A stretch of 64,000 nucleotides of DNA from Bufo bufo (lineage: Eukaryota > Chordata > Amphibia > Anura > Bufonidae). The notes under the pieces are model-generated. The model saw nothing but the letters and a program-made list of their open reading frames with translations. It was not told the origin of the DNA and searched no databases. Below, in pieces: positions 44,022-55,234 of the stretch. The position numbers were made by a program, and so were the translations under genes. Where the stretch lies: NCBI RefSeq assembly GCF_905171765.1, contig NC_053390.1, positions 335,258,407 through 335,322,406 on the forward strand, given 5' to 3'. Numbering within the stretch: position 1 is the first letter of the stretch; each line of letters opens with the position of its first letter.

Positions 44022-45351
44022 CAGCGGCGTACCGCCAATATAGGCAGACCACGCCGTTGCTATGGGGCCCGCGGCACTGGGGGGGCCGGAGCGCATGGAA
44101 GGCCCCGCCCCCTACTCTGCACAAGATAGTGACTGACAGTTTATTCATAGGAGGCGTCCCGTGGACCACCCACTTGTTTTTTTTCTCCCTCCGGCTCCTA
44201 CCCCAGGCCCCCCCTTGGTTGACGGCACGACACCCCTCCCTGTCTGACCTCCGGGCTGCGGGCTCCCTCCCTCCTCAAGGCTGAGCCTACGCTCATCTGC
44301 ATTTCACACTGGCCAATCAGCTTTTAGCAGCGCAAAGATCCTGCTGCTGATTGGCCAGTGTATAGCTGGCACAGCAGGAACAGCGCAGGCTCAAGCACGC
44401 ACAGATGCATGCACGTGCTGCCCGGAGTGCCCGCCATCTGACTGCCGCCCTCAAGAAAAATCATCAGTGTGCCAGTGAGTGCAGGCCCCCACCCTGGCCC
44501 ATAATGAAGGAAGGACCGCTCCGGTCAGTGAACATAGAACCCGGCGGCTAGAATAAACAGACGTGTGTGCCACATACAGTAAGAGGTCTGACAATAAAAA
44601 GTTCATATATGTGTACCAGGATGGGTATTCTTGATGGGGGAGGGCAGCAGCAAGCATTGGGATTTTTTTGAGGGGGGGGCCTGTGGGCTCATAGAGGACT
44701 CAGGAGGACAATGTGCTTTCCTTTTACTCTCCACCCCCAGAGAAACACACTGTACTCCTGAGTCCTCTATGAGCCTACAGGGCCCCCCCAGCACATCAGT
44801 CACCTTGCGGGCGGGATATGAGGATATGATTGGTGGAACACATGCATGTGCACACTCAGCATCAGCAGCAGTGAAAGGGGCTATATATATTGCCCCCCAA
44901 AATGCCCGGGGCCAGGCACCTTACTTACCTCATTCCCCGACACCCGCATTGCTCCTGATGCCCGCAGTGTCGCCACTGCCTCCCGTCACGCAGATGAAAA
45001 CATCCAGCGACATGGTGGGGCAGTCAATAGCAGGCCACGATGGGAACGAGCCTCCTTAGCAATCGCGGGTGACTCTAGGGAGGCTCATTTTTGACGCAGC
45101 CTGCTATTGTCTGCACCCCCCTTCATTGGGCATAAGTATTATCTGTATGTGGTGCCTGGGCATTTTGGGGGGCATAATAGGGGTTAGATAGCCCCCTTTA
45201 ACCCTTAGGATACTGGAATTGGCAAATAGGGGTGTGGCAGGGGAGGAGCCAGGGCAGGATGTGGGATGGGCCGGGGGTGGGTAGGTGGCGGGGTTAGGGG
45301 CCCAATTCAGATTCTTGCTATGGGGCCCAATGATTTTTATGTACGCCCCTG
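44022..45351. mobile_element. hAT-type non-autonomous element, 1.33 kb
   Basis: Ends CAGCGGCGTAC and GTACGCCCCTG form an 11-bp inverted repeat with one mismatch. Flanks gcggatac (44014-44021) and gtggatac (45352-45359) agree at seven of eight bases. 'gctatggggcccgcggc' near the left end recurs inverted in part near the right ('gctatggggcccaatg'). A hairpin at about 44670-44795 pairs 'cctgtgggctcatagaggac' with 'gtcctctatgagcctacagg'. No transposase is present. Confidence 0.82.
44670..44795. repeat. Hairpin inside the hAT-type element
   Basis: Arms of about 30 bp (gggggcctgtgggctcatag, aggactcaggag and their inverse at 44755-44793) surround a middle with partly complementary 'cctttt...' sequence. 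The long frames on either strand across it are symmetry by-products. Confidence 0.75.
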
Positions 45352-45359
45352 GTGGATAC

Positions 45360-47004
45360 CAATTGTATACTTTGAAAAGGGATATGTTGGCATAAACCTG
45401 ACATAGCTAATGCTTTCTTCACTATGGGTATCTTTTATAAACAGCATACTATTTAATCCCTTAACATTTATGCTTGCAGTTAATTAAATATTTTTTGGAA
45501 CTTACCGTGTAATTTGTTCTACTGCATGATATGTTTTGTCAGAGGACTGAGCCTTCTTAATACATATGGACTGACAGGCAGAAATGATTAGCAGAATAGG
45601 CATTTTGCCCCTGGAAATCATGATTTCTAACAGATGGGATATGCACTTTACATTTGGGCAGTAAAAACTACAGTGCTCATTGCTTCAGTAAAGTCAAGTA
45701 AGGACACTTGCCTAGCTCATGAATGTAGGTAAGCATAATATAGATCTTCATTTACACATAAAAATAATGTAGCCATGGGAAAAAATATATTCACACAGAT
45801 ATCATGTAAAATCTTGATAATGAGTTTCTAGTTCTTTAAATAATTATGGCTTTGACTATTTAAATATGAAAATTATATTTGTGCTTTTTCTGAGAACAAG
45901 CCAAAAGGAAGAAAATAGTATGAAAAATTAAATTCACACACATTGTACTTGGCACTAGATATGTGGAATGAGAAAACGTGTCTTTCTCCGTGGGAGCAAA
46001 GAACTACGTCAGGGACAAAAATGTAGAGAATCAGTTAAAATACCTTGAGGAATCAGACTGTAAAGAACACATATTTTTCAGGCTAACTTGAGTACATTTG
46101 CTTTTGTCTAGTGAATAAATAAAATAAAAACCTCAAGATGGCAACTGAAACAGTAAAATGGCTAGTTGACCTGTTTGGTATGGTATATAATAGATATTAT
46201 ATTGCAGAATGTATACTGTACGTAATTTTGTTGGAAGAATATCAGCAAGATATGCTTACTAAAATACTTGCAGAGTTTCTTTTAAATTGATATCAGATTG
46301 TGTTTTCAATTTTGGAAGTAAGAATTTTTTTAGAATTTTTTGGAAAAGGTATTAAACACAAAAAAAATTTATAATCAGTGTTGCATTTTAATTAGGTCAT
46401 TTAGCTGGTTTCATACGCAGCATTTTTGTAGTGATTTTTTTGCACTTTTTTGGGGCTAAATGCTGTAGCCCAGTATAGTTTATAAAAGAATATGAAAATA
46501 TGAAAAGTTTTATTATCAAAACGCAGTACGGTCTACATATGACGTTTTTCATGGAATTTTTCAGCATAGGATTTTCAGTAAAACTTCAAAGAGGAGACCC
46601 AAAATACAACCACCAAAATGTTGTCATGTGCCTTACAGGATAAGATTGGTTTTCTGATATCTGTTCACCTTTTCTATCATATACCTTGTGGGCTGGTTGT
46701 TGGATACATGTGGGTGTATATCTAGGGTCATGTATTGGTATGGCAGTGCACATCCACCTCAATTTCGTGGATACTTGTAGGTGTAACATTGCATGCCGTG
46801 TGTGGGCTGGTTGCCATTTTGTGCATACTGGCCACAGATACTTGTGGTGTGAACAGGTCTATTGGTTTTGTATCTGCTTTCTGTTCAGTAAGATAGGGGG
46901 TTAATTGCCCTCGCTTGCTGTGTGCTCTGTTTGCCTCGTAGGAGTTAATGCCTTTTTGTGTGCAGCTGTCTGACTAAAGTGCTAGTTTCAGTCTGCTATA
47001 TTAG
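45360..47004. other. Intergenic, AT-rich, no gene
   Basis: I see no coding region supported by similarity and no clear element ends over about 1.6 kb. It is one of the least repetitive stretches of the window. At 46700-46850 'gtgggctggttg' phrases repeat loosely. Confidence 0.5.
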
Positions 47005-47012
47005 TATCTAAA

Positions 47013-47339
47013 TAGTGTTGAGCGAACTTGTGTTTTCAAGTTAAGCGTTCGGGTTATTTAAGAATCCCATTATGGATTCCACTTCCACGGACCATAACAG
47101 AATTCTATGACGGCATGCACCACGGAATCCTATAAGAGGCATTTCATATTGCATTCCGTCATAATAGAAGTATATGCTGGCCATCGACTTCTATTATGAC
47201 GGAATGCCTCTTATAGACTTCCGTGGTGCATGCTGTCATAGAATTCCGTTATGATCCGTGGTAGCAAAATCCATAACGGGATTCTTAGATAACCCGAACC
47301 TGTATGATGAACTTGAAAACACAAGTTCGCTCAACACTA
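47013..47339. mobile_element. Palindromic element, 327 bp, TAGTGTTGAGCGAAC ends
   Basis: Ends TAGTGTTGAGCGAACTT and AAGTTCGCTCAACACTA are perfectly inverted, and the symmetry runs to the middle near 47176: 'gattccacttccacggacca', 'tctatgacggcatgcaccac' and 'gaatcctataagaggcatt' all recur inverted. The flanking eight bases do not match. It shares its terminus with the outer ends of 853-14568, whose left arm (855-970) repeats the same order. Confidence 0.85.
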
Positions 47340-47513
47340 TTCCTGAGTTCTATGTCAGTGTGGGATTTGTCTCTTCAGTACTATGACCTGCCTAGGTTTG
47401 AATTCATGTCATGTCTTTCTTGTCTGTTGTACCATGTTTTGCCTTAATCTGTTTCTGTCTGTGTCCTTGTCATAGTAATTGCCCTAGTCTGTATGAAACT
47501 TCAGTCTGTCTAA

Positions 47514-47996
47514 GGCCTCTTTCACACTACAGTATGTCAATTTCAGTGTTTTGCGTTCCGTTGTTCACGGATCCGTTGTTATGTTTTTTTGTTTCCGTTG
47601 TGTTTTCGTTTTGGTTCCGTTTTTCCGTTCCGTTTTTCCGTATGGCATATACAGTATACAGTAATTACAAAAAGAAAATTGGGCTGGGCATAACATTTTC
47701 AATAGATGGTTCAGAAAAAAACGGAACGGAAACGGAAGACATACGGATGCATTTCCGTATGTGTTCCGTTTTTTTTGCGGCCATTGAATTGAATGGAGCC
47801 ACGGAACGTGATTTGCGGCCAAATATAGGACATGTTCTATCTTTCAACGGAACGGAAAAACGGAAATACGGAAACGGAATGCATACGGAACACATTCCGT
47901 TTTTGTTGCGGAACCATTGAAATGAATGGTACCGTATACGGAACGCAAAAAACGGCCCGCAAAACGGAAAAAAAATACGGTAGTGTGAAAGAGGCC
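47514..47996. mobile_element. Harbinger-type hairpin element, 483 bp
   Basis: Ends GGCCTCTTTCACACTAC and GTAGTGTGAAAGAGGCC; flanks TAA (47511-47513) and TGA (47997-47999). It parallels 23005-23486 along its whole length, including 'tatggcatatacagtataca', 'gggctgggcataacattttc' and 'gaatggagccacggaacgtg'. It is therefore a second copy of the same short element and not a local duplication. Confidence 0.86.
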
Positions 47997-47999
47997 TGA

Positions 48000-48570
48000 G
48001 TGTTCTAGTGCATGTTCTCTTGTGTCTGAACAGTGTCCAGATCCTGTAGTCTGTTATGTCTGAACTACGTTCCAGTTACTGATCAGTGATGGTCAGTTTG
48101 CAGTGTTCGCCAGCGAACACATGCGGGCTGCCATCTTTAGTAAGGTAGACTCACCCGTCCAGCGATGCACAGGTAAGCCCTTACCTGTGCCTGTGCCGGG
48201 TGCCAGTCTGAAATCAAATGCAGTCTGGAAAGGGAGATGGGAGGTAGTGGCAGAGGACCCAGGAGATCAGCTGGCAGGAGGAATACACTGGGCATGGAGG
48301 CCCGGATGCCAAGAGGTACACAAAAGAGCAGGATAATGGCAATGGTCACACTAAAACAGAGCACTGCACCAGAGAGCGGAAGGCCAGATATGGTAGCCCA
48401 GAGGTAAGAACTTGACAAATGCATACAATCAATGTCATTAAAAATTATTCAGACTCTATTTTATTTGCATGGTGAAATGCTAAAAAAATAAAAAAATTAA
48501 AATAGTGCTTAAAAGCCCCAACCTAGAACTACATGCCATATATTTAATGTCACTCCTTAATTACACACAT
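48000..48570. other. Intergenic; element end at about 48085-48180
   Basis: 'cagtgatggtcagtttgcag' and 'tgttcgccagcgaaca' resemble the start of a dispersed DNA element, but I see no second end. No gene. Confidence 0.4.
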
Positions 48571-48690
48571 AGGGTCAGATTTACTAATCCTATAGATGTA
48601 AATTTAGACAGACTACTTAGACCTGCCCCAGATTTATCACAGTGCCTCAGGCTGGATGATAAATCTGGTAGAGGGATAGACACTTTTCTC
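48571..48690. repeat. Dispersed repeat fragment
   Basis: 'gggtcagatttactaatcct' to 'gcctcaggctggatgataaa' matches 34062-34190 in order and wording. Confidence 0.65.
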
Positions 48691-49069
48691 TAAAGGTGGA
48701 TTTAGATGGGAAGATTCTCTGACAGGTTATCGGGAACAAATGTTCCTGCAAACACTCATTCCCAACAATCTACCCCTGTAAACGTGCCCCCGATCACCTG
48801 ATGAACGGTGATCCTGTCGTTCATGCAGGCACCTAAATGATCATTTCTGGGCAACTGATTGTGCTATCTAAACAGCGACCTGCTGCCCAGAAACAACGCA
48901 GCTCTATAAGCATGAGCGATCACAATAGCGATCCCTTGTTCTCATACTGTGAAGGTGATTGCTGCATGTAGTCGCAACAGTCACCTCCACTGAACAAGCA
49001 GCTGACTGTCAGAAGGAACGCTTTCTTCCCGACAATCTGCTGCTGCCCTGCGCATGTAAATGCACTTTA
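48691..49069. mobile_element. Inverted-repeat element, about 379 bp
   Basis: Ends taaaggtggatttagatg and catgtaaatgcacttta are imperfect inverted repeats. Inside, 'gggaacaaatgttcctgc', 'gatcacctgatgaacggtgatc' and 'cagaaacaacgcagctct' give secondary symmetry. The flanking duplication is not clear. Confidence 0.6.
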
Positions 49070-49309
49070 ACTCTATGCCAATTATAGGTTCATTGGTTCA
49101 CTTAGTTTTAGACAAAGTTTTACACCAGAATTGTGGCAAATTTTCAATGTTAAATGTTACATATTAGGCCACTTGCCCTTTCCAATGACACCATGTCCAT
49201 GCTTCCTTTTTAAGCTGATTGCCCTAATTTGTGCCAGTTTACAACAGTGTCTAAGTACACTAACATTAATAATTGCGGGCCATAATGTCTAGCTGATGAG
49301 TAAGCCTAA

Positions 49310-51521
49310 GGCCTCATGCACACGACTGTTGTGTGCATCCGTGGCCGTTGTTTCGTTTTCCGTGATTTTCTGCGGACCCATTGACTTTCAATGGGTCCGT
49401 TGAAAATTCAGAAAATGTACCGTTGTTCATCCGTGGCCGTGATCCGTGTTTCCTGTCAGTCAAAATAATATGACCTGTTCTATTTTTTGACGGACAACGG
49501 TTCACGGACCCATTCAAGTCAATGGGTCCGTGAAAAAACACGGATGCACACAAGATTGGCATCCGCGCCCGTGATCCGTGGCCGTAGGCTACTTTCACAC
49601 AGACGGATCGCAGATCCGTCTGCATAAAAGCTTTTTCAGAGCTGAGTTTTCACTTCGTGAAAACTCAGATCCGACAGTATATTCTAACATAGAGGCGTTC
49701 CCATAGTGATGGGGACGCTTCAAGTTAGAATATACTAAGAACTGTGTACATGACTGCCCCTTGCAGCCTGGCAGCACCCGATCTCTTACAGGGGGCTGTG
49801 ATCCGCACAATTAACCCCTCAGGTGCCGCACCTGAGGGGTTAATTGTGCGTATCATAGCCCCCTGTAAGAGATCAGGTGCTGCCAGGCAGGAGGGGGCAC
49901 ACCCCCCTCCCTCCCCAGTTTTAAATTCAATGGTGGCCAGTGTGCCCCCCTTTCTCCCCTGTATTACATTCATTGGTGGCCAGTGCGGCCCCCCCCTCCC
50001 TCCCCTGTATTACTGTACATTCATTGGTGGCCAGTGGGCCCCCCTCCCTCCCCTGTATTACTGTACATTCATTGGTGGCCAGTGGGCCTCCCCTCCCTCC
50101 CCTGTATTACTGTACATTCATTGGTGGCCAGTGGGCCCCCCCTCCCTCCCCTGTATTACTGTACATTCATTGGTGGCCAGTGCGGCTCCCCTCCCTCCCC
50201 CTCCTAATTAAAATCCCCCCCTATCATTGGTGGCAGCGGAGAGTTCCGATCGGAGTCCCAGTTTAATCGCTGGGGCTCCGATCGGTAACCATGGCAACCA
50301 GGACGCTACTGCAGTCCTGGTTGCCATGGTTACTTAGCAATTTTTAGAAGCATTATACTTACCTGCGATGTCTGTGACCGGCCGGGCGCTCCTCCTACTG
50401 GTAAGTGACAGGTCTGTCTGTGCTATAAGCAATGCGCCGCACAGACCTTTTACTTACCAGTAGTAGGAGTGCCCGGCTGGTCACAGACAGCGAAGGTAAG
50501 TATAATGCTTCTAAAATTGCTAAGTAACCATGGCAACCAGGACTGCAGTAGCATCCTGGTTGCCATGGTTACCGATCGGAGTCCCAGCGATTAAACTGGG
50601 ACTCAGATCGGAACTCTTCGCTGCCTCTAATGATGGGGGGGATTTTAATTAGGAGGGGGAGGGAGGAGGGCCCACTGGCCACCAATGAATGTACAGTAAT
50701 ACAGGGGAGGGAGGGGGGGCCCACTGGCCACCAATGAATGTACAGTAATACAGGGGAGGGAGGGGGGGCCCACTGGCCACCAATGAATGTACAGTAATAC
50801 AGGGGAGGGAGGGAGGGAGGGGGGGCCGCACTGGCCACCAATGAATTTAATACTGGGGATGGAGGAGGGTGTGCCCCCTCCTGCCTGGCAGCACCTGATC
50901 TCTTACAGGGGGCTATGATACACACAATTAACCCCTCAGGTGCGGCACCTGAGAGGTTAATTGTGCGGATCACAGTCCCCTGTAAGAGATCGGGTGCTGC
51001 CAGGCAGCAGGGGGCAGTCATGTACACAGTTCGTAGTATATTCTAACTTGAAGCGTCCCCATCACTATGGGAACGCCTCTGTGTTAGAATATGCTGTCGG
51101 ATATGAGTTTTCACGATCTAACGCAAATCCGATGGTATATTCTAACATAGAGGGGTTCCCATGGTGATAAGGACGCTTCAAGTTAAAATATACCATCGGA
51201 TTGGAGAAAACTCCGATCCGATGGTATAATAGGGACTCCTGACTTTACATTGAAAGTCAATGGGGGATGGATCCGTTTGCAATTGCACCATATTGTGTCA
51301 ACGTCAAACGGATCCGTCCCCATTGACTTGCATTCTAAATCAGGACAGATCCGTTTGGCTCCGGACGGCCAGGCGGACACCAAAACGACTTTTTCCTTCA
51401 TGTCCGTGGATCCTCCAAAAATCAAGGAAGACCCACAGAAGAAAAAACGGACACGAATCACGGACCTACGGACCCCGTTTTTGCGGATCGCAAAAAAAAA
51501 AACAGTCGTGTGCATGAGGCC
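49310..51521. mobile_element. Harbinger-type element containing a giant palindrome, 2.2 kb
   Basis: Ends GGCCTCATGCACACGACTGT and ACAGTCGTGTGCATGAGGCC are inverted, and TAA duplications lie at 49307-49309 and 51522-51524. The outer parts (49310-49585 and about 51385-51521) match the arms of 33471-33915. Between them, starting at 'ctactttcacacagacgg', is a second body, probably another inserted hairpin element whose right terminus is lost. That body holds the palindrome at about 49660-51165 and two facing minisatellite arrays. No transposase is present. Confidence 0.85.
49660..51165. repeat. Giant palindrome, about 1.5 kb, with facing minisatellites
   Basis: The symmetry centre is near 50430 (acttacctgcgatgtctgtg / cacagacagcgaaggtaagt). 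Arms include 'atggcaaccaggac' repeats, facing arrays of about 60-bp units (ttcattggtggccagtgggc, about five on the left and four on the right), a nested hairpin on each side (49796-49850 and 50930-50985, acccctcaggtgc / gcacctgaggggt), and 'gttagaatat'. Reading frames of 150 codons in both orientations are the same sequence mirrored and are not genes. Confidence 0.9.
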
Positions 51522-51524
51522 TAA

Positions 51525-52155
51525 GAGTACGACTAAGGTAATATAAAAAATCATAGAAGTTAATAAAAATCATAGAACTGAAAGGAGAAATTCACACATG
51601 CATGGCTACCTCTCTATTCACTGTGACTGCAGCCCCAGGTAGGATGGGCAGTTGGGGGACCCCTCTTTCTCGAGATTTATTAGGGTTTAGGTCCCATAGA
51701 TGGGACCCGCATCTATCCGATATTATGGCATAGTCTGTTGATATGCCAAAAATGTCTAATGCTGACCGACAACATTAGATAGCTGTTGGCCTCATTCAAC
51801 TAGCAGCTATCTCTCCCTCATACACCAGCACGCTCAGCTGAGAAGAGACCAGTAGGGACCCATTAAGCATTGGAATGGGAGTGACCTTTTTTTTGCTTTA
51901 TACCATTCTGACCTTTTTGTTTTTTAAGAAACAAATATATATATTGCCCAGACGACCCCTTAGTGTAGTGTAGTTATAGTGCTTTTGACCTGTCTATATT
52001 ATCTTCAAGTGGGGCTGCATCAACGGAGCTGAGTCTGCATTTATCCATGTATAACAGATGTTTATTGGTAGAAAACTGCTGTGCCTAGTTGCTTTTTGAG
52101 CATCTCTGTAAAAATTGACCAAACTCTCAAACCTAGTTTAATGCTAGTTATAGCT
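51525..52155. other. Intergenic, nothing recognised
   Basis: No gene or clear element. A polyT/A stretch lies near 51888-51930. Confidence 0.5.
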
Positions 52156-52159
52156 TCAA

Positions 52160-52420
52160 GGTACATGTACATCTAAAATCAAACATTACAGATCCTAGAG
52201 GCCTAGGTTTGAATCTGACCAAAGACAACATCTGCATGGAGTTTGTATGTTCTTCCCGTGTTTGCGTGAGTTTCCTCTAGGTACTCCGGTTTCCTCCCAC
52301 ACTCCAAGATTTACTGAAAGGGAACTTAGATTGTCCACTTCACCAGGCACAACAAGTGATGATAATGCCTGTAAAGCGCTGAGGAATATGTTGGTGCTAT
52401 ATAAGTGAGTAAAATAAACT
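52160..52420 (+). repeat. V-SINE-like short interspersed element
   Basis: A worn tRNA-like B box (aggtttgaatctg) at about 52203 is followed by the highly conserved central phrase 'gcatggagtttgtatgttct', 'gtgagtttcctctaggtact' and 'ggtttcctcccacactcca', and a tail 'gtaaagcgctgaggaata' with 'ttggtgctatataagtg'. This order is that of the vertebrate V-SINE type. The 5' head is shortened. Confidence 0.75.
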
Positions 52421-53340
52421 AATCGTAAATCAAATACTAAGAATGAGGACTTTGTTCATGAAAGCTTACAATCTATGAGAAAATAGAAGCGGCACAAAAG
52501 GAGAAAGTGTGTGTTTTGTACAATGCCCCAGCTGTCTTTTCACAAACATGGAAGAGTACACTACACACAGAGCTGCATGCACAGTGACTAGCCAGCATCT
52601 GTACAGATATGAAGTGCATGTTGTGTACTGATGGATGAAGGGATCAGGTTCTGAGGAATAATGTAGTAGGGGTCTGCCCAAAAAGAACACACTTATAGAA
52701 AATTCAGTGTTCACTTAGTGACCCCTTGTTTCCAACTGCTCATGCTTATGTTAATTAAAAGTGTTTTTTCTACAGAATGAGGCAACGGATCACTAAGTGA
52801 AAGTCATCCTTATATTCAATTGATCTAGTCCTACAAGGTACCTGGTTTAGCACAGATTTTTCCAACAGATTCCCTTTAAAACTGTGAATATTGGAAATTA
52901 GCCTGATTGTCTGGGTTCAGCTGCACAGGGGCCCAGCTAGGGAGGGGGCCCATTCCAGTGCCAGCAGAGGCGTTTTTTTTTTTTTTTATCTTATCATATT
53001 TTTCATTCCCTAATTCTGCCAACAGGGTAACCTGGGCACCTTGGTGTGGAGGTCGGGAGGGAGGTGGCGGAGTTTTGTGGGTGGGGGGGGCCTAACTAGC
53101 ACTTACTGTGAATCTGCTGCCGGTTTGTGTCTACACTCCATAGCTGAAGGACCTTCGATGACATCATAGTCATGTGATCTTTTCAGCAGTGGAAGTGGAG
53201 GTAGGACCTGTGATGAGGTCATCTTCATGTGACCAGTGCAGAAAGAGGTAGCACTCAGCAGTGGAGACCTGTGATGCCATGGAATGAATGTAAGTGTCAG
53301 AGAAATGCTGGGAGATGTGGTTCTCTCCATTATACCTCCT
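52421..53340. other. Intergenic; possible element end near 52920
   Basis: 'ctgcacaggggcccagctag' with a following polyT (about 52973-52988) recalls a worn hAT-type end. No gene is recognised. Opposed short frames at 53103-53441 have no family resemblance. Confidence 0.4.
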
Positions 53341-53344
53341 CCCT

Positions 53345-53755
53345 GCTTAGTGGGAGTGAAATGTTATTTAACTGGGACTGTATGTTAGAGGTGCTGAAGG
53401 GAAGGGTGGGGTGTCAGTTACATAGGAGTGTATGTTTATAGAAGACTATAAGAAAGATATGTTTTTTACATGGGACTGTATGTTATAGAAGATTGGAGGG
53501 AGATGACTGATGTTATTTACATGGAACTGGATATTTTAGAAGTTAGAAGACGGGAAGGTAAGGAGTGATGTTATTTATATGGGACTATGTGTTGGAAGGG
53601 GGTGAAGGAGGGGATTTAGGTTATTTACATGGGACTGTGTATTATTTAGAACTGTAAGGAAGAGAAGTTATTTACATGGGACTGGAGGGAGAGGACTAGT
53701 GTTATTTACATGGAACTGCATGGTATAGAAGACTGGAGGGAGAGGATGGGCATTA
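53345..53755. repeat. Degenerate minisatellite (about 60-bp unit)
   Basis: About seven copies of a unit with 'gttatttacatgggactgta' and 'atagaagactggagggaga' lie in tandem with considerable divergence. Confidence 0.75.
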
Positions 53756-53974
53756 TACTTTATGGGGGCACTACAGAGATTATTATAACTCCGGAGGTAT
53801 GGCAGGAGGTATTATAATTACAGGGGGTACTGCAGGGAACATTACTGTGGGCAGTGGTGGAGGACATTACTACTACTACTGAGGGCTTTATAGAAGTGCC
53901 TTATAGATTATAAGAGGTGCCCTATAGGGAGGCCTTATTAGTACTGAGGGCTCTGTAGGGAGCTGTTAAGTTCC

Positions 53975-54690
53975 TGTAACAAGGAGCCGGCGATGCACGC
54001 TTCCTTCGCAGCACCGCCGGCACCCTGCGCAAGGAGCGGGACAGGGACGTAGCCTGCGTCCTCGTCTCCATGACAGCAGGCGAGCTGCAGGAGAGCCGAG
54101 CGCCGATAATGATGATCGGTGCTTGGCTGAGTTAGGCTGCTGTGAGTCACGTGATGCCGGCCACATCATGTGACTCACCAGCCAGGACTATTTAAACAGG
54201 CAGCCTGCTGGCCACAGGTTGCCTGTGAATAAGGTCTTTTCATTTACCAAGTTCTCTGTATTGATTGCATTGCACCTTGACCTCGGTTCTGTTCCCTTGA
54301 CCCTGCTTCTGCTATTTCCTCTGAATTGACATGACCTCCTGGCATTCGGACCTCAGCTTGTGTTTGTTGTGATTTGGTTATTCGTTTGTACTGATGTGAC
54401 CTCCTGGTACTGACCTCGGCTTGTTTTGACCTTGCTTACTCTTTTATATGTATCTTTCGTCCTTTATTTTGACCGCTGCTTATATTTGTATTGTTTGTGT
54501 ATTATTTACCCCTCCGTGCCTGCCTGTCACTTTGTTTATTATTTTCTCCAGTTTCATTGTTCCCTTTAAGGCCCAGCACGTATTCAGTTTAGGGAACGTC
54601 GTCCAGTTGTACACTGTCGCCTAGGTTGGACCGTGCAAGTAGGCAGCGATAGAGTTGTGGGATAGGGCGACTGTGGCTGCATCCCAGTTG
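53975..54690 (+). mobile_element. 5' LTR of a Ty3/Gypsy element (3' end lost)
   Basis: It starts TGTAACAAGGAGCCGGCG, matching the start of the solo LTR at 9089-9843 on the opposite strand, and carries the same 'ctggccacaggttgcctgtga' and 'ccagttgtacactgtcgcct', 'gtgcaagtaggcagcgatag' tracts. The terminal CGTGACA-type end and the primer-binding site expected after it are missing, so the LTR end and the first part of gag were deleted. The right boundary given is approximate. Confidence 0.75.
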
Positions 54691-54756
54691 AAATTCCTCC
54701 TTCAGGGGAACCCACCAGTAGACTAGTATTGTACTAAATTTCGGAAGTGGTGCGTT

Positions 54757-55234
54757 CCCTCGGGCTGGAATGAGCCGGCTCTGAAATGCCAGTTTAGGTA
54801 AGGACTCTCTGAAAATCTTAAGGACATGTTAGCTAGCCACCCCTGTCCTGACATTTTAGAACAAACAATGACTCTAGCTGTGAGACTGGACAGACACATT
54901 AGGGAACATCAGCGGGAACATCTGTTCTTTCCACAGGCTATGACCAAACCAGACTCCTTTCCTATGGGAGTCAAGGCGGAAACCCCTCTGGAGGAGCCCA
55001 TGCAACTTGGAATGACTAGGAGAGACCAACGTCGCCAGCGTGGTACTTGCTTCTACTGTGGCGACTCCAACCATTGGGTACGACAATGCCCCAAGGTTCC
55101 TCCTCCCGGAAGGTCACCTAAACCGGATGTCTTAAAGAATAAGGTACTTCCAGAGGTGGTAAAGGGAAAAATTATTGGTACCAGTGACAATCTCTTTGGG
55201 TTCAAAAAAGGGTTCTGGAGAAGCCTTTATTGAT
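54757..55234 (+). pseudogene. Ty3/Gypsy gag remnant with zinc knuckle
   Basis: Gag packages the retrotransposon RNA. The remnant covers the end of the capsid region, in which GLSENLKDML is recognisable. A TAA stop at 54799-54801 lies in this frame. An open frame from 54826 then runs through a linker to the zinc knuckle CFYCGDSNHWVRQC (C-x2-C-x4-H-x4-C, about residues 76-89 of that frame). The N-terminal two-thirds of a usual gag is absent. The next segment overlaps in another frame, as usual before protease-polymerase or because of a frameshift. Confidence 0.8.

Noticed and set aside
49744..51027. Two frames of about 150 codons, one on each strand, with nearly the same sequence
   Set aside because: They mirror each other across the palindrome centre near 50430 and consist mostly of a minisatellite. 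They are symmetry by-products, not an inverted gene pair.
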